Below are positions 14,060-26,329 of a stretch of DNA of 64,000 nucleotides, in pieces (positions within the stretch are counted from its first letter, which is position 1; every line of letters starts with the position of its first letter). The DNA comes from Topomyia yanbarensis (Eukaryota > Arthropoda > Insecta > Diptera > Culicidae): NCBI RefSeq assembly GCF_030247195.1, contig NC_080672.1, positions 8,060,001 through 8,124,000 of the forward strand, given 5' to 3'. The notes below the pieces were generated by a model. The model searched no databases, was not told where the DNA came from, and saw only the letters and a list, made by a program, of their open reading frames with translations. The position numbers and the translations under genes were made by a program.

Positions 14060-14796
14060 AATGAAAGACATAACGTGACCATTTGACACCTTTTTTGCCT
14101 TTCTCATATTGAAAGGTTATGTAATTGCTCTACAAATCGTCAACCCAATCCCGGCCCGGAGGGCCGAATGTCATATGCCATTGGACTCAGTTCGTCGAGA
14201 TCGGAAAATGTCTGTGCGTATATATGTGTGTATGTGGAAAACAAATGTCACCTCTGTTGCTCAGAGATGGCTGGACCGGTTTGCACAAACTTAGTCTGAA
14301 ATGAAAGGTACAACCTTCCCATCGGCTGCCATTGAATTTTTTGTTGATTATATTTCTGGTTCCGGAGTTACGGGTTGAAGAGTGCGACCACACAGCAAAT
14401 TTCCATATAAACTGAAATGAAAAATTCTCTAAGGGGGGAGTAAAGGAAAAATTCAAAATCGAATTTGTATTTTGGATGCCAAATGAAATGCATGGAACGT
14501 TGAGATATGATGTAATCTCGAAAAAAAATTTTTGGCGGAAATTGACTTTTTTGACTTTGGCACATTTTTGCCTTTCTCAAATAGAAAGGTTATGCAATCG
14601 CTCTAAAAATCTTTTTGGCTTGTATAGGCTTAGGTAGGAGTATGCAGTAAGGGGTTGCTACTTTAAAATTATAACTAGTTTAAAATTTTTAACGGATCTT
14701 GATTCGCCGCTGGTTTCAAGCGATGTTTCAGTGTCGACACATAGTATCTCAAAACCGTGACTGTCGATCTATTGTGTGTACTATGTGCAAAAAGTA
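14060..14796 (+). repeat. Dispersed mosquito-type repeat with CCTTTCTCATATTGAAAGG block
   Basis: A GCCTTTCTCA...GAAAGGTTATG block occurs at about 14098 and again at about 14570. GGCCCGGAGGGCCGAATGTC lies at about 14153. Inverted counterparts are at 17600-18220, so this is one arm of a larger nested inverted repeat. No gene was seen. Confidence 0.55.
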
Positions 14797-15680
14797 CCGT
14801 AAACCGGGGTGACATTGATCACTTTTCAAAGTAATCATTACATATTTTTAGACGCAGCACATTTTTTTCAAGTTTAATATTTTTAAACCATGTACTGATG
14901 TATGGAGAACAAGATTGGATGGTTTTACCTAAAATTGTCCGCTTGCAGCATTTTTCCAAAAATAATTTTAAGTTGAAGTTCGTTTTCGTATTCCGGGGTG
15001 ACTTTGATAACCTACATGTTTACCCACATTAAGTTATTGATGTTAATGTTTTTCATTCAAATGTTTGTTTAAACTGTCTCTGGAAAGATACTAATTGTTA
15101 AATAAATGTTAATTGATATTATACAAAGCATTTCAATATACTGTAAAATGCGAGTAAACAAAATTCGTATAATTTGTGTCCAATTAGAATAAAAGATTCT
15201 GAAAACCTTTAAAGCGGCTAAAATTGTTTTATTTCAGTTCTCTATTAATGTACAAAAAGTTTCATCCATTTTAACCCGTTGGAATATTGAACAATATTTT
15301 TTTTGCAAATTTTAGCTTGAAAAAATTTGAAATTATAGTTTTACGAAAACTTGAATTTAAATAAGCAAACTCTTAAAAACTCGCTTGTAATTTATTACTC
15401 TTGCTCAAATCTGAGATTTATTTGTTTTATAAAAAATAGACACTTTTTCGAAGCTTCGTAAAAATAAGGTTAAGTCAAATTTCGGTTTTTTGTAGTTCTT
15501 GTACCCAAAAACCGAAAAATATACCCAAAAAGTATACAAATCAGTATTTAATAAGTTTAGAGTAAAAATCATTTCAAATTAAAATGATTCGGTAGACTAT
15601 TCTGGTTTAGTAAGCGATCTACGAAAAAAGTTTGGAGTGATCAAAGTCACCCCGATGATCATAGTCACCCCGGTTTACGG
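14797..15680. mobile_element. 884 bp MITE, TIR CCGTAAACCGGGGTGAC, TA target duplication
   Basis: The left end CCGTAAACCGGGGTGAC (14797) is exactly mirrored by GTCACCCCGGTTTACGG ending at 15680, with TA on both outer sides (14795-14796, 15681-15682). The subterminal motif GGGGTGACTTTGATC is repeated inside both ends (near 14995 and 15640), as in transposase-binding repeats. The interior is AT-rich and non-coding. It was inserted within the surrounding inverted-repeat complex. Confidence 0.88.
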
Positions 15681-15683
15681 TAC

Positions 15684-17575
15684 TGAATATACATTTCCAC
15701 CATTTCACAGTGGTCAAAATGAGCAATTTCATGCCTTTTATTATTTTGCGGCTAAACCATAAGATTTTGAGTTTTGGTGACTTAGGACACATTTTTGGAG
15801 TTATTAAGACAGATTTTCAGTAGTAGACGACCATGTTCCTTAATGAAATGTAAAGGCATTTTGGAAATGTAACTTTTTACAAAAAGGAGATAGACAGTTT
15901 GAGTCTTAAGCAAAGTTGCAGACAATAATATTTTTAGTAATTTAACTGAAGATACTAACTCTTTATCTACAGCCGTTTCGTTATTATGAGAAATTTTCCA
16001 ATGAACCCCATAAAAATCAGTTTATCTGAAATAACTTTTGTCGTATTCATTTCTCTACAACAATTTTCTTCACAAAGTTTTAGATATTATGAAAACTCAC
16101 AACTTTGTTGAATATTTTAAGACGATCTGATGTTTATAGAAAGAGTTGGAGCTGTTTCTTTGATTAAAAATGTCATATTTCTTAACAAGTTTTCTAAAAA
16201 AGTTGCAAAAATAGGCAAATGAAATTGTGTTATATTAAAACTACTAACAATCTACTACAAAATCCTAAAGGAGTGGTTAGTATCTGTTGGTATCCAAGAA
16301 TGTTATAAAAGAATGGCTTCGTTATATTCAACCATTTTATATGTACTGTATTCAAAATAATTTTAGCTATTATAATCACTTAATGAGTTATTGTAAAAGT
16401 AATACCATAATTTAACAAAAAGTGGTCGAAGTTATTTTCAATATTCTGAAACTAAAATTGGAGAAATTAAGTTCAAATGTTGAATTATTATATAGAAATT
16501 GACTAACGCTTTGTGTATCATCAAAATCTATTAATAGCTATTTTCACCGAATGAACCTAATCTCTTACCCCCCTCGTCGATATTTACATGAATATTTGCT
16601 TGCAACTTCGATATTCATTGTTCATCGGATGCGTCTATTCTATTTGATCTATATATTACTGACAATGAATTTTATGTTAGGCATTCCAGTATGCTTTCAG
16701 TTTTTCAAGCATTTTCATGTAGCCGTTTATTAGTTAGCGATTTTGTTTGTCGTCGAAATTGGTGAACGTAAGTTGTTGCAGCTTTCGAGTAAAACCGAGG
16801 ACGATCCAAATAAAAATTTACATAACAACGCAGCCCACAGTTCATCGAAAGAGGTTAAGATAACTAGATCATCAACATTCTATTGTAGACCATTATTTAA
16901 GATTGAATATAACATATAAATACCGTTAGAACTCAAATACTCGCCGTTTCATTTGTACGCAACCTTCTTGGATACCAACGGATACTAACCATTCCTTCAT
17001 GACTTTTCAGTAGATTGATAGTACTTTCAAGATATTACAATATGACCTGCATATTTTTGCAACTCTTTTAGAAAACTGGCTAAGAAATATGACATTTTTA
17101 ATCAAAGAAACATCTCTAACTCGTTATATAAGCATCGGACCGTCTTAAAATGTCCAACAAATTTGTGGCGTTTTACAATATCTAAAACATTGCAGAGAAT
17201 ATTTTTATAGAGAAATGAATACGACAAAAGTTATTTCCAAAAAACAGATTATTAAAGAGTGCTAACGGAAACTTCTCATAACAACGAATCAGCTGTAGAT
17301 AAATAATTAGTATGTTCAGTTAAATTACTTAAAATAGCATTCTCTACAACTTTGCTGAAGGCTCAAACCGCCTATCTCCTTTCAGTGAAAAGTTATATTT
17401 CAGAAATGCCTTTACACTTCATTTTGGAACATGACCGTCTACTTCAAAAAATCCGCCTTAACAACTCCAAAAACTTGTCTGAAATCACCAAAACTCAAAA
17501 CCTTATAGTTTAGCCACAAAATAATTAATGGCATGAATTTGCTCATTTTGACCACTGTGCATTGTATTGAACATA
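15684..17575. mobile_element. Large foldback, arms 15706-16350 and 16900-17570
   Basis: The left arm starts with CACAGTGGTCAAAATGAGCA and the right arm ends with TGCTCATTTTGACCACTGTG. Pairing continues for more than 600 bp, for example AATATGACATTTTTAATCAA at 17090 against its complement at 16160. The loop is about 550 bp. There is no coding frame with motifs. Probably non-autonomous. Confidence 0.75.
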
Positions 17576-17579
17576 ATGA

Positions 17580-18225
17580 GTCATGAAATCGTAGTTTGGA
17601 CAAATGAGAAAGGCACAATTGCACCACTAGATGGATTAAAATAGGTTTTTTTTCTTTGAAATGAGCTTGCGTATTATTTTTTAAGAAATAGTGCATTTAT
17701 TATTGAATTAAACCACACAATGTTTATGGAACTGAATTCTTTGAATCATATAGATGTGTTTTATTCATACCCCGAAATTCAAAATCGGTTTAGTTTTACC
17801 CATAAAACACCACTAAAGCAATGCTCTTTATTCAACAGTCTCATTCTTAGTTATTGATAATTGGTAAGTGAGGAATAATAAAAAGTCTAACATCTCCGCC
17901 GTTCGTCAACGGATTTAGATGATCTATGCTTTGTTAGAAAAGTATTTTTAAAAGCGTTTTCTGCTTAAAAAATGTTTAGACACGATCATCAATATCTTAG
18001 AAAGTAAATAACATATCCAAAAAATATAATAGTATCAAATTGTCACGTTAGGCATTTCATTTGAAACTAGTTTTGTTAAGATCGGTTCAGCCGTTGCTGA
18101 GATAGTTACATGACATAAGTGCATATACATGCATACATTGTCCCAATTTGTCGAGCTGAGTCGATTGGTATATGACACTCGGCCCTGCGGGCCTCAGAAT
18201 GTTTTTCCCAAAATCAAACAAATAC
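17580..18225 (-). repeat. Right arm of the nested 13.0-18.2 kb inverted repeat
   Basis: It contains GAGAAAGGCACAATTGCACC (about 17607) and, near 18155-18215, TCGAGCTGAGTCGATTGGTA followed by a GGCCCTGCGGGCC block. The latter is the inverse of 13010-13060. Confidence 0.55.
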
Positions 18226-18229
18226 ATTT

Positions 18230-21200
18230 TTTTTGTAGGAAATGTAAAAATCTATAAAAACCTCTTTTTATGAGCCACTGATAAGGAGACCTCCTGATTA
18301 GATGTACGTCATAAAAACAACTATTTGGTCAATAAAAATTGGTTTGTTGTCTTAAAATGTGTAGCGAAACAAAGCTTAATTAAATTAGCCACCATTTATG
18401 CTACATTTTGAAAAATTTCAAAATGCACTTTCAGTGGAGAGTCGGCGCATGCGCCGTGTCATAATGCTTAAAGGTTCAACTTTTTCGTCGTTAAATTAAA
18501 AGCGTCTCTGGTCTATTTTCAAACTTAAGCAATGAAATAAGCATATTTTAACGAAGAAAAGAACCGTACAAAGGTGAACAGAACTAGACATGCAGTAGAG
18601 TGGGAGATTTAGTCTCTTGTGTGAGAAATTTAGAAGAGAGCGGTTTTTCGTAGCTGATAACTTAGAAACCTGTTGTTTTGATTGAAAATAAAATATCAGA
18701 AAATATCAGATCGAACAAATAGATGACAGAAAAATTAAAGTCGAGCAGAATAATATTTTATTTTCTGTAATGGAAAATTGTTTATTCAGAAACCTGAAAC
18801 CACTTAATGCAATGAAATACCAAACGCTTAGAACATATTTTCAATGTTACTTCTGAAGGATTTTTTCAATTGCGATACTAGAAAATCCGCACTCATCTTC
18901 AATCATAACGTGAAATGTAGGGAAAATTTTGAAGTAGACCATTCAACAAACTGATCTAATCTCATTCTATCACACTAGCGGCGAAAATAACTTGAACCGC
19001 AGCCATCGTAAAACAGAAGGCTATAACAATAATCATTCGGCAATAAATCCGCTCGCAGTGCCAACTGCGATAAACTCGCCGTTGCGTCGCGATCGAAGCA
19101 GCTCCATATGGAGCAGATGATAGAAAATTATGACACACAGCAACCACCGGAAAATAATGATTATAGTCACGCGATTTTCCACTGCACACGCCTGCCGGGA
19201 AGAAACAAATCTCTTCGTTTGTATAAGTCAATTCAGCTAAAATAAAATAACCATGATTTATTTTAATCAATTCTAGGCAATGACGCGCGGGTGCCAGCGA
19301 AACGTCAACTCACCACTAGCTACCGATTTTTTTAGGGTTTTCGATCGACACAGATCTAATATGCCTGCTTGTAATACATTTCCCTAGACTAGTTTATTAA
19401 CCGAGCAAGATCATTTGCCTTGCCTTGCCAGCCACCTACCTGGTACATTGCGAGGATTAACATCAACTTGTCAAAGAATTTCGGAAAACAAATCTTACCA
19501 CCGTTTGTCTGTCTATCTGTCTGTTTGCCCTCCATCGGACCGGGTTGCTTTGATGAGAGCGGCCAGCGCGCGTGTGTGTGTGAGCATACCTTGCGATTTT
19601 CGCGATCGCTGAGTGTGCCAAAAATGACTAGGATGATTGTTGGCATGAGTGAACTCGTAGATTGGATTATGAATTTTCTGGCATTGATGTGTACTGCGTA
19701 GGTATTGTTCTGAGTAAAGAATGTGTGCGATTCGCTACGAATGTGAAACGGTTACACAAACAATTTCAAACGGACAAACCGTTCTCCTATCAGGCTCAAT
19801 CTGCCAAACTGACTGACTGAGAGTAACCTGACTTCGTTCATTTCATTATCAGCCGCGCGTATCCATCATCGCAGGCGCAGACGTGTTTCGGTCGAGTTTG
19901 AAGCGTGGCCAAGTGACAAACTACGACGACCGACTGCCACAGGATGGAATTCTATAGCCGACATGGTTGGATGATGGTTGATGTTTTTGGACCTTGAACG
20001 ATTTCCCTTCCTTCCTAGTTCTCCGCGGACTACTGAGTGGTGTTTGCCTTGGCACTACATACTAGCAAGCATTATGTCGTGGACTAGACTGACTTGTAAA
20101 ATGTTCGATGGGTTGCTGAGAGGGAAAATCTTTCGTCTTGTGTCACTTGTTAGCTTGCTTGGACGGTTTGGGTATAGAGAGATAAAATCATTTGCTTTAT
20201 CACTGACGTGTGTAAAGGCGAAAAACCAAGATCGTAACTTTTCGACTCTCGCCTTTGCATTGCCGCCGAGGATGAGAAACTCGGACGATTTATTGCCAGA
20301 CAATATTTATTTTAAAGCAAAACGTGATTTTCTTTCTCATGCAAAACCAACCATTGTTGTGAAATTGTTTTTCAAGAATAGTTAGTGCACTGTCGGGGAG
20401 ACTCGGGATCGTAGTCTTATCTTCTTTGGTTGAAGCTGGTTATTCATCTGTGCGTCTTTTCGCCCGTTTCCTGGGCAATTGAACAGATAAATCCTGCGGT
20501 ACTTTGCAGCTGTGTTCTGGTGCTGTTTCCCGCCTGCCCCACCGATTCTGACCAGCCGCGAGTCAAGAGTTCGATGGATGGGGGGATGAGCCGCCACCAT
20601 TTTCATCACTAGAGTAGATGGTTTCGGAATTTACTTCTAGTGCAACTCTTCAGCGCGACACAATGCACAGATGGCTTTAAGCTAATCTACAACTATATCA
20701 ACAAAAAAATTTTTGCCAGACCCTTACTCAAAAGAGAATTTGATTTCCTTGACGAGGGTGATTGCTCAAAGTCGCGCGATCTGTCTACCTTTGCCTGGTC
20801 GTAGAGAAGTGTGAATTTCGCCGATGGTTTGTTTATGACGGCGCTACTGAGCCGCAGACAATTAGTCTTGGCTGGTATATTTGTCATTCTCTGTGCACTG
20901 TAGTGTGACATGCTTACATATTCGCGCCACATTTGTCGAGTTAAGTGAGAGTGAAATAATTCATAACAGATAAAATGTTGAAATGCAAAATATCATAGCC
21001 ACATGGTAACAGTTGTCTGGCATATTCCTACCAATGAATTATGATGATCAGTACATTACATTGTGAAACCAGCTAATTAGTGCGTCACCGAGAAGGTTGC
21101 AGTTGTTTTTGATTTTAGAATTTTTGTGAGTAAACTGACATGCGCCTCCATTGCAATTGAATCGTCCAAAGGAAACGCATGATGATCGTTGACACTGGGA

Positions 21201-22300
21201 CAAGTCATGCACGTTTTTGCTGTTCGAAGAGATTCTAGTCAATAAAATGTGCCAACCACTATTAAAATGCATTGTATCACTCGATTTATAGACATAGTTT
21301 GGAATTTGTCCAAACTTACAGCGCGCTGTATTGAGTTATAAAATATTCAAAGACAGATAGATTGAATAGAGAACAGATAATAGACTTTAAGATCAAAAAG
21401 TGTGCAGGCACCTACAACTGTCAATTCGAATAATGGCTGTGACAAAATCACGTTTAGCAAACGTTTGTATCAATCGATGCTTTGCAGCCAGAGCAGTCCT
21501 GCCAAACTGCGTGTGACAAACAATTGAGTAAATGTCAGCCACTGATTTGACATAGGTTTTGAAAAAAATGTTTTTAAGTGAATATCTGTTATCTGTAATT
21601 GATTCTACCACGAAAGCATTTCGATTAAATCACTGGCGGCACCAGGCAGGGGCGCTCGTCATTGGAAACAACATTACAATGATCAGTATCATGGAGCCAT
21701 TGAAAATATCAACATCACACATGGTCACGGTAACTTAAAGTATGGGCACACAATCAAATCCGTCAAAATGATCTGTTCCGGTACAAAAAAATTTTTGCAT
21801 TGCGGTATCTAACAAAAACATATTTGATTAACACTTGATCCAATGTCAGGCGACAATAGTACCCGGAGTCATACAGAATTAAATTAAAGTTGAATGTCAT
21901 TGAAAAATAAAAACACAATTAGTAACATTAAAAACAGTAAAGCTGGCTCAGTTATTGGGAAGCGCACAGAATGAGATAATGGTGTAACATATAACAATAC
22001 TCGGTAAAACAAAATTGAACCTAATAAGGGTGAGTGATCGATATTTCCCGGATGCCTTCATTGACTAATTGAAGAATACGAAAATTCCGATTTAAGATGC
22101 AAAAGCTAAAAGGTTTTCAAAAAAACACGCTTCTAGTATAACAAATCTAGTGCTATTATTTAAGTTAACTACTTAACACATTTAATTAATTAGGTCACCT
22201 TAAGGTGACCTGATGTTTGAATGTTATTAGATTAGGATAGCTGTTTTGTTGTTGAAGCTCAAGGAAGGAAATTCCATCAAGCGGACAAAATATCCAAACA
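18230..22300. other. About 4 kb without a supported gene; less repetitive, higher GC in places
   Basis: Several overlapping open frames on both strands (for example 18962-19270 minus, 102 codons, with a hydrophobic C-terminal stretch, and 19978-20385 plus, 135 codons) lack recognised motifs, and neither strand is favoured. The 19.4-20.6 kb part is less AT-rich than its surroundings and could be regulatory or untranslated DNA of a neighbouring gene. I see no splice-consistent exon chain. A perfect 20 bp palindrome lies at 22192-22211. Confidence 0.4.
22192..22211. other. Perfect 20 bp palindrome with AGGTCA half-sites
   Basis: The sequence AGGTCACCTTAAGGTGACCT equals its own reverse complement. 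It contains outward AGGTCA/TGACCT half-sites, the core bound by nuclear receptors, but spaced by 8 rather than the 1 base usual for ecdysone-response palindromes. Function is unproved. Confidence 0.5.
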
Positions 22301-23105
22301 TCCAAAACTATATTTTCGCGCCCACTGTTTAAAGTTTACATGGGATTTTGTATGGGAAAATTAACTTTTACAAAATAATTCCTCCAGGAGTCGCCCATTA
22401 CTTCCTAAAAATAAATCGTTAAATGACTTTTAAAGGAAATTTAACAAAGAAACAAAGTCTCGAAAACCACAAAACCATCTGACGCTTGAGAAAAAAGTTA
22501 TTAAGCAGAAACTGATTGATGCTCTGACGATTGATAAAATATTCATTTTTTCTAGCACCACTGCTGTTGGTTGTCCAATTATACGCAATTTTGTTTTAAT
22601 CCACCCTTAATGTGTCTAAATCGTTTATCTACACTATTTGGCCACATCGCAAGGTTTGGAGGGATAAATTGAGGCTTCTTTTGTACATAAGAAGAGAAAG
22701 TTGAAACTTTTTGTATATAATTAGACTGTCAGAAGCAGTGATGCTATGAAAAGTGAAATTTTCATCAATCTTCAAAACATCAATCGATTTTTGTTTAATA
22801 ACTTTTTCCACAAGCATCAAAACGTTTTGCAGTCTTCTAGACTTTGTTTCATGGACATTTCCTATAAAAATCAGACATCTATTTATTTTTAAGAGGTAAG
22901 GGGCAACTCTTGGAAGAATTAATTTGCAGAAGACAATTTCCCCATACGAAATCCCATGTAAATTTTAACCCGCGGGCGCAAAAATATAGTTTCACCGATC
23001 GAGCTGAAAATTTGTAGAGTTCTTCTGGGAGCTAAATGGGACTCAAAAAGTTACTCGGAGCCAAATTTTATTTTTTTCATATAACCATGTCCCACTCTAA
23101 TGCCC
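22300..23105. mobile_element. Foldback element, arms 22308-22590 and 22730-22995
   Basis: ATATTTTCGCGCCCACTGTT (22310) pairs imperfectly with the GGGCGCAAAAATATAG block (22973), and TTACATGGGATTTTGTATGG pairs with its complement near 22945. The arms remain complementary for about 270 bp around a 140 bp loop. Non-coding. Confidence 0.65.
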
Positions 23106-23654
23106 AGGTCTCACAAGAAGCAGAATAAAAACATGTTCCAGATCTAATGATGCACACATAACATCTGAATTCTCTTCAAATGATTTTAATGTCTAATTCA
23201 TATAAAAAACAAATAATGACCGTAAAATTAATTTGGACGTAAATCACCCGATGTTTAGAAAGCAGTGGTCAGCTCATTGAAAATAGAATTAAAAAAAAAA
23301 CATTTTGTCGACAACAACTACCAGAAAGGAGGTTGTCAAAACTATTGCATTTAATAATAGCTGGGTTACCTACAATTTTTTTTTGCAATGCGACATTTTC
23401 GAGAAAAATAAAGATTCATTGTCCGAGAGTCTATCTTTCCAAAAAAAAATCGCCTGCGGGAAAATGTCGCACAGCCGACATCTTGTGATAAAATAATTTG
23501 AAAACTTTACTTTTTGTAGAACATAACCAGTACTGTAAATTCTATTTTACAGAATCTCGGCTCGTCTCTTCATTGCGTCAAGAAAAAATTCTGAAATATG
23601 CTCATTAATCGTACGCTACAGTGGTGTAACCACTTAAGTATTGTTGTTTAGTCT

Positions 23655-23910
23655 TTATTGGAAACGGGGCAGTAGTACATCCGAGAGTTGACGCTTCTTC
23701 CCTTGCTCCCAGTTATCGGAATATACCTTACGGTTGCTAAATCGTAAACAAGGCTCAGGACCTATGAAACGAGGCAGTCCCTTAGCCAGCTTATCAGCCA
23801 ACTCATTTCCTTCTGGGACTCACATCAAAGTGAGCTTACATTTATTTACCGAATCAATCAAAATTTGTTGACTCAAGTGGGCCTGGATATTCGAGATTTG
23901 CCCGCACAAT
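23655..23910 (-). pseudogene. RNase H domain fragment of a non-LTR retrotransposon
   Basis: On the minus strand one frame reads VPEGNELADKLAKGLPRFIG followed by PEPCLRF, the C-terminal part of the RNase H domain carried by I- and LOA-like LINEs. This domain removes element RNA from cDNA hybrids. The usual WVPGH reads stop-VPEG, so the motif is damaged. Upstream residues QAHLSQQILIDSVNKCKLTL fit the preceding helix. The fragment is followed by a stop and a small MITE at 23937. Confidence 0.7.
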
Positions 23911-23936
23911 ATTGGATGGCTATACGTATATACGTA

Positions 23937-24240
23937 CTAGGGTGTCCCAAAATAACATCATGTTCAAAAGGTCATCGGGCTCACTTTTTAAATGGAAAGT
24001 TAGGATATTACCTTCTTGTGAATTTGCTAAAACGCTCCCTACTGGTGGCGACTTTCGATTTGCTTTTTTTTTTGAAAAGGTTGGCCGATTTTTGGTAAAA
24101 TTTCAAACTTAACTGTCTTAGATATTGCGCGTTTTACCAAATTCACTCCGAAAAACAAAGTGGTCCTAATATCCGATTCTTTCCTTTAAGAAGTGAGCAC
24201 ATTGACTTTTTAACCATAATGTCATTTTGGAACACCCAAG
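23937..24240. mobile_element. 304 bp MITE, TIR CTAGGGTGTCCCAAAAT, TA target
   Basis: The left end CTAGGGTGTCCCAAAAT is mirrored by ATTTTGGAACACCCAAG at the right, with TA outside both ends (23935-23936, 24241-24242). Pairing extends through about 60 bp of subterminal sequence. The size, TA target and termini fit a mariner-type MITE. It has no coding frame of its own. Confidence 0.82.
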
Positions 24241-24360
24241 TACGTTGCCGCGCGGATAGTTGAAATCGATGGCGTGGTCACTGAAGGGGGGCTGAAATGC
24301 GAAGATCGGCTGCGTTATGAAGGATCCATCAGCTTCATTTCGGTAGACCTTCGCCGGGTT

Positions 24361-24402
24361 TATCTCTCTCACTCACTCTCTCTCTCTCTCTCTCTTTCTC
24401 TA
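24361..24402 (+). repeat. (CT)n microsatellite
   Basis: A run of about 40 bp of CT dinucleotides with minor interruptions. Confidence 0.9.
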
Positions 24403-24982
24403 CCACGGTGCGGTAGATGCGAGGAGAATTAAGAAGATCAAAATTGCAGTAAGAATACTGAAAATTGTCCCTACTGTGGGGAGACTTAGTATGATCTCTG
24501 GACATGTCCCGCGAAATAGCACGAATTCTTACACCATGCACAGTCAATACTGTTAAAATGCACGTATAAGGTAATCCTGAAGCCCACGGTAGCGACTGTA
24601 TCCACTATATCCGAAACCATCCAATTAAACCAAGAACTTTCGCCGGAGTTTTTATGCTGTGTTGGGAACGCTATTGAAAAACTCGAGTTTCCGGCGGCGG
24701 TTTGTCGACGGATTAATAAGAGAAACATCGATGAGCACGTGCGCGAAACCAAAACAATACAAACGAAAACGAGGAATATTCAAATCTTCGGATGTTGGAA
24801 TTATCGTTTTCAATGGTGGAGCTTGCACTTAAACTCCTGTATCGCAACTATATACCCTCGGAGGCAAAAAGAATCTATTTCAACGTATTGAAAAATTAGC
24901 ATAACTGTCAGAAATAAGCTTATAGTAGTTTATTTAGGGTAACATTGTTGGAGGAAAGTGATGTTCATCGCCTTCCCAAAAC

Positions 24983-25145
24983 TTGAAAGTCTTGAAATAT
25001 TCCATTAGGAATCTGAAATGCAAACAAAGGATCCGATTTCTCCCAACAATCACCGGAACAGTGTTTCGGTTGTATCAAACAACGATACTGTCGGTGATGG
25101 AATACGGGTGCTCCTGCTTTTGTTTCGCTGCGAACATACACTTCG
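24983..25145 (+). pseudogene. Reverse-transcriptase C-terminal (post-RT) fragment of a LINE
   Basis: The plus frame contains LKCKQRIRFLPTITGT and RLYQTTILSVMEYGC, the characteristic region after the RT palm of Jockey/LOA-type LINEs (conserved LYxxxIxxVxEYG). It ends abruptly near 25145. Neighbouring fragments point the other way, so several LINE insertions have been shuffled here. A zinc-finger-like CPYCGET...LWTC stretch with one stop, at 24463-24505 plus, may be another LINE piece. Confidence 0.6.
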
Positions 25146-25225
25146 TTTATTTATTTATTTCGATCGTCGGTAGATACCGTACATATTATTAAAACTAGAT
25201 CTTACTATCTCATTTGTTGAAAAAT

Positions 25226-25700
25226 TCATAACAGTTGTCTTATGACAAGAGGTTTCGTGGAAATTTCAGCAGCATTTATCCACAGGATTGTTCTGACCAT
25301 AAACAGTGTATAGGAATCCTCAAAAGAGAGCGGTTCCTTAGAGTGCGAGTAGGTACAAAAACAGTAATCCGAGAAGCTAAGTTTTCTATCAAACAACACT
25401 CCCAAATCACGCATAGAGTCCACTCTTTCGATGACGCGGCCTTGGAGCAGAGTAGGTGATCGTCTGAAACATATCATCTTACATTTATCAATGGTAACCT
25501 GAATGCTCTTCAACAGGCACCATTGTTCAATATTCAGTATGTCATCTTCAAGTGCCACATAGTCAAGTCTAGAAGCAATAGGTCGAAAAAGCTTAAAATC
25601 ATCGGCGTAGTGCAGAGATCGTTTATGTATAAAACGAAAATTAATAGCCCTGGGTGACTTCTTTGAAGGAAATTTGAATGTATCCCGCATTGTGAATTAT
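25226..25700 (-). pseudogene. Reverse transcriptase fragment with intact YADD, Jockey-like LINE
   Basis: The 154-codon minus frame contains LHYADDFKLF, the RT catalytic motif C, followed by IEQWCLLKSIQVTIDKCKMI and RDLGVLFDRKLSF, a typical order for Jockey-clade RTs. Sequence before the palm's QG motif is lost, and the reading frame decays after about codon 110. This copy keeps both catalytic aspartates, unlike the RT at 31794-32363, but lacks endonuclease and ORF1 and so cannot be autonomous. Confidence 0.8.
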
Positions 25701-25739
25701 AATTATAGCAGCTTCTTTCTATGCATTCGGGAAGACGTT

Positions 25740-26310
25740 TTCAGTGATTGAGCGATTGATGTAATGCTAATAAAGCTTTCAACACGTCGGTTTCAGTCGC
25801 GATTTTTTTAATGTTGAATTGATCAGTAATTATACGATTTATCGATGCGATCGCAGCTTTCGTACCAGTACATTCCAACGCATAGGAGATGTTCTAATAG
25901 GCGCACAAAATCATCTGATTAGCAACACGATTTCCCGCATCGATGGTGATCGCTTATAAAAAATAGCTACCCAAGTTAAATTGAGCACTGGCACGCTCTA
26001 TACATGTACAAGTTATATTCCACCTAACTTTGAAATCGACCTATACGAAAATCACGCATCGTGCATACAGCAAATAGACTATTGAATCGGTGAGTTAGAT
26101 GCGATTATCGTGGTTAGAGATTATAGCATATCACATCTGAGCTGACAATACGACAATGATATAGGTATGTTTCTGCTAAACAATGCAATTTCTGAACGAG
26201 ACGTTTAGTTTGTTGTTTTTTTTGTTGGAGACGGACCACTGCGACCAATATTTAGATCTATTGTGGTATGCCCCTTCCTTAATCTAAGTGTACTATCAAC
26301 TATGATATAT
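25740..26310. other. No gene seen
   Basis: AT-rich DNA between two LINE remnants, with no motif-bearing frame, terminal repeat or tandem repeat. Confidence 0.45.
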
Positions 26311-26329
26311 CACTATTGATGTCTTTATT

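Noticed and set aside
18962..19270. 102-codon minus frame with a C-terminal hydrophobic segment that could be a tail anchor
   Set aside because: Single short frame without homology that I recognise; the hydrophobic segment alone is weak evidence.
19978..20385. 135-codon plus-strand frame
   Set aside because: An overlapping minus frame is similarly long, and there is no domain, splice pattern or conserved motif.
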